The notes under the pieces are model-generated. The model ran no database searches and was not told the DNA's origin. It saw only the letters and a program-made list of their open reading frames with translations. A program made the position numbers and the translations under genes. This document shows, piece after piece, positions 62,503 through 64,000 of a stretch of 64,000 nt of DNA. How positions within the stretch are numbered: position 1 is the stretch's first letter; the number at the start of each line of letters is the position of its first letter. Source of the DNA: Brachycybe producta (taxonomy: Eukaryota > Arthropoda > Diplopoda > Playtdesmida > Andrognathidae); the NCBI GenBank assembly GCA_036925085.1, contig JAUPFP010000197.1, positions 1-64,000 on the forward strand, in the 5' to 3' direction.

Positions 62503-62927
62503 TTGAAAGTGAAGTTGAAGTTGAAGTTGAAGTTGAAGTTGAAGTTGAAGTTGAAGTTGAAGTTAAAGTTGAAGTTGAAGTTAAAGTGAAAATGAAGTTG
62601 AAGTTGAAGTTGAAGTTGAAGTTAAAGTTGAAGTTGAAGTTAATGTCAAAGTTAAAGTTAAGTTGAAGTTGAAGTTGAAGTTAATGTCAAAGTTAAAGTT
62701 AAGTTGAAGTTGAAGTTGAAAGTGAAGTTGAAGTTGAAGTTGAAGTCAAGTTAAAGTTGAAGTTGAAGTTGAAGTTGAAGTTGAAGTCGAAGTGGAAGTG
62801 GAAGTGGAAGTGGAAGTAGAAGTGGTAGTTGAAGTTGAAGTTGAAGTTAAAGTTGAAATTAAAGTTGAATTTGAATTTGAAGTTGAAGTTAAAATTAAAG
62901 TTAAAGGTGAAGTTGATGTTGAAGTTG

Positions 62928-63840
62928 AAGTAAAAGTTGAAATTGAAGATAATGTCGAAGTTAAAGTTAAGTTGAAGTTGAAGTTGAAAGTGAAGTTGAG
63001 GTTGAAGTCAAATTGAAGTTGAAGTTAAGTTAAAATTGAAGTTAAAGTTAATGTTGAAGTTGAAGTTAAAGTAAAAGCTGAAGTTGAAGATGATGTTGAA
63101 GTTGAAGTTGAAGTTGAATTTGAGGTAGAAGATGAAGTTGAAGTTGAAGTTGAAGTTAATGTTGAAGTTGAAGTTAAAGTAAAAGCTGAAGTTGAAGTTG
63201 AAGTTAAAGTTGAAGTTGAAGTTAAAGTTGAAGTTAAAATTAATGTTGAAGTTGAAGTTAAAGCAAAAGTTAAGTTGAAGTTAAAATTGAAGTCAAGTTG
63301 AAGTTGAAGTTGAAGTAAAAGTTGAAGTTAAAGTTAATGTTGAAGTTGAAGTTAAAGTAAAAGTTGAAGTTGAAGTTGACGTTGAAATTGATGTTGAAGT
63401 TGAAGTTGAAGTTGAAGTTAAAGTTGAAGTTAAAGTTAATGTTGAAGTTGAAGTTAAAGTAAAAGTTGAAGTTGAAGTTGAAGTTATTGTTGAAGTTAGA
63501 GTTAATTTTGAATTGAAATTAACATTGAAGTTGAAGTTGAAGTTAAAGTTAAAGGTAAAGTTAAAATTGAAGTTGATGTTGATGATGGAGTTGAAGTTGA
63601 AGTTAAAGTTAAAGTTGAAGTTGAAGTTAATGTTGAAGTTGAAGTTGAAGTTGAAGTTCAAGTCGAAGTCGATGTTGAAGTGGAAGTTGAACTTGAAGTT
63701 GAAGTTAAAGTTGAAGTTAAAGTTATTGTTGAAGTTGAAGTTGAAGTTAAAGTTGAAGTTGAAGTTGAAGTTGAAGTTGAATTTGAAGTTGAAGTCAAGT
63801 TGAAATTAAAGTTGAAGTTGAAGTCAAGTTGAAGTCAAGT
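62928..63840 (+). repeat. Higher-order block of the 6-bp array, copy 2
   Basis: Partner of the 57.3-58.3 kb block. It holds the dyad at 63,501, the GATGATGGAG string and the GTCGATG marker in the same order and close to the right window edge. The local 100-bp duplication of copy 1 is absent. Confidence 0.78.
63501..63523. repeat. 8-bp perfect dyad, fourth copy
   Basis: Same arms and loop, with the TTAGA context upstream. It is the counterpart of the 57,925 copy, 5,576 bases away. Confidence 0.85.
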
Positions 63841-64000
63841 TGAAGTCAAGTTGAAGTTGAAGTTGAAGTTGAAGTTGAAGTTGAAGTTGAAGTTGAAGTT
63901 GAAGTTAAAGTGAAAATGAAGTTGAAGTTGAAGTTGAAGTCAAGTTGAAATTAAAGTTGAAGTTAAAGTTGAAGTTGAAGATAATGTTGAAGTTGAAGTT

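Larger units (their letters stand above)
52990..64000 (+). repeat. 6-bp satellite array, consensus GAAGTT, degenerate
   Basis: The hexamer GAAGTT repeats throughout, with common variants AAAGTT, GAAGTC, GATGTT, GAATTT, GAAATT, GTAGTT and GAAGTG, plus occasional one- to five-base indels such as GAAGTCAAGTTGAA that shift phase. The + strand has almost no C. Six-base periodicity leaves two + frames (Glu-Val, Lys-Leu) and all three - frames (Leu-Gln, Thr-Ser, Asn-Phe) open, while the third + frame reads Ser-stop. This explains overlapping open frames of 60-217 codons on both strands; none has codon or domain signs of a gene. The array runs off the right edge. Confidence 0.97.

Noticed and set aside
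1-64000. tRNA, rRNA, promoter or terminator signals
   Set aside because: No stretch departs from the 14-bp or 6-bp pattern for more than a few tens of bases, so there is no room for such elements. TTTAA-like strings occur in every unit and are not informative.

Overview
The whole 64 kb window is satellite DNA. I see no protein-coding gene, tRNA, rRNA, CRISPR array, insertion sequence or other unique-sequence island. Two tandem arrays meet at one sharp boundary near 52,988. The window begins inside the first array and ends inside the second, so both are longer than shown (at least 53 kb and 11 kb). Uninterrupted low-complexity arrays of this size, with nested higher-order repeats, point to a eukaryotic chromosome: pericentromeric, subtelomeric or heterochromatic satellite. 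The sequence does not identify the species or the chromosomal position. The frequent CG to CA and CG to TG variants of the 14-bp unit suggest a genome that methylates CpG.

Region 1 (1 to about 52,987) is a 14-bp satellite with consensus GTTGAACGTTTAAG, roughly 3,800 units, all in the same orientation. Common variants are GTTGGACGTTTAAG, GTTGAACATTTAAG, GTTTCACGTTTAAG, GTTTTACGTTTAAG and a last-third form ending TTAAAG. A recurring 42-bp module joins a 13-, a 14- and a 15-bp unit and so keeps the 14-bp phase. Variant units form higher-order patterns duplicated at several scales: a 182-bp local repeat near 8.5 kb; tandem copies of 1,917 bp (7.76-11.6 kb), about 2.7 kb (21.9-27.1 kb) and about 3.81 kb (35.0-42.6 kb); and dispersed multi-kilobase blocks at offsets of about 26.84 kb (2.1-8.3 with 29.0-35.1 kb) and 28.69 kb (14.4-18.2 with 43.5-46.8 kb). 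The second 3.81-kb copy carries dozens of one-base indels that the first lacks, which may be a consensus error.

Region 2 (about 52,990 to 64,000) is a degenerate 6-bp satellite, GAAGTT (the same as GTTGAA in rotation), with almost no C on the + strand. It has its own higher-order structure: copies at offsets of about 5.2 and 5.6 kb, a small dyad motif seen ten times, a 12-bp dimer run, and one fold-back inverted repeat at about 62,063-62,158. The 6-mer also forms the first six bases of the 14-mer, and both arrays carry it on the + strand.

Long open frames occur only in region 2. They are by-products of a 6-bp period: each frame reads as an alternating dipeptide (Glu-Val, Lys-Leu, Thr-Ser, Asn-Phe, Leu-Gln). 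None is annotated as a gene.
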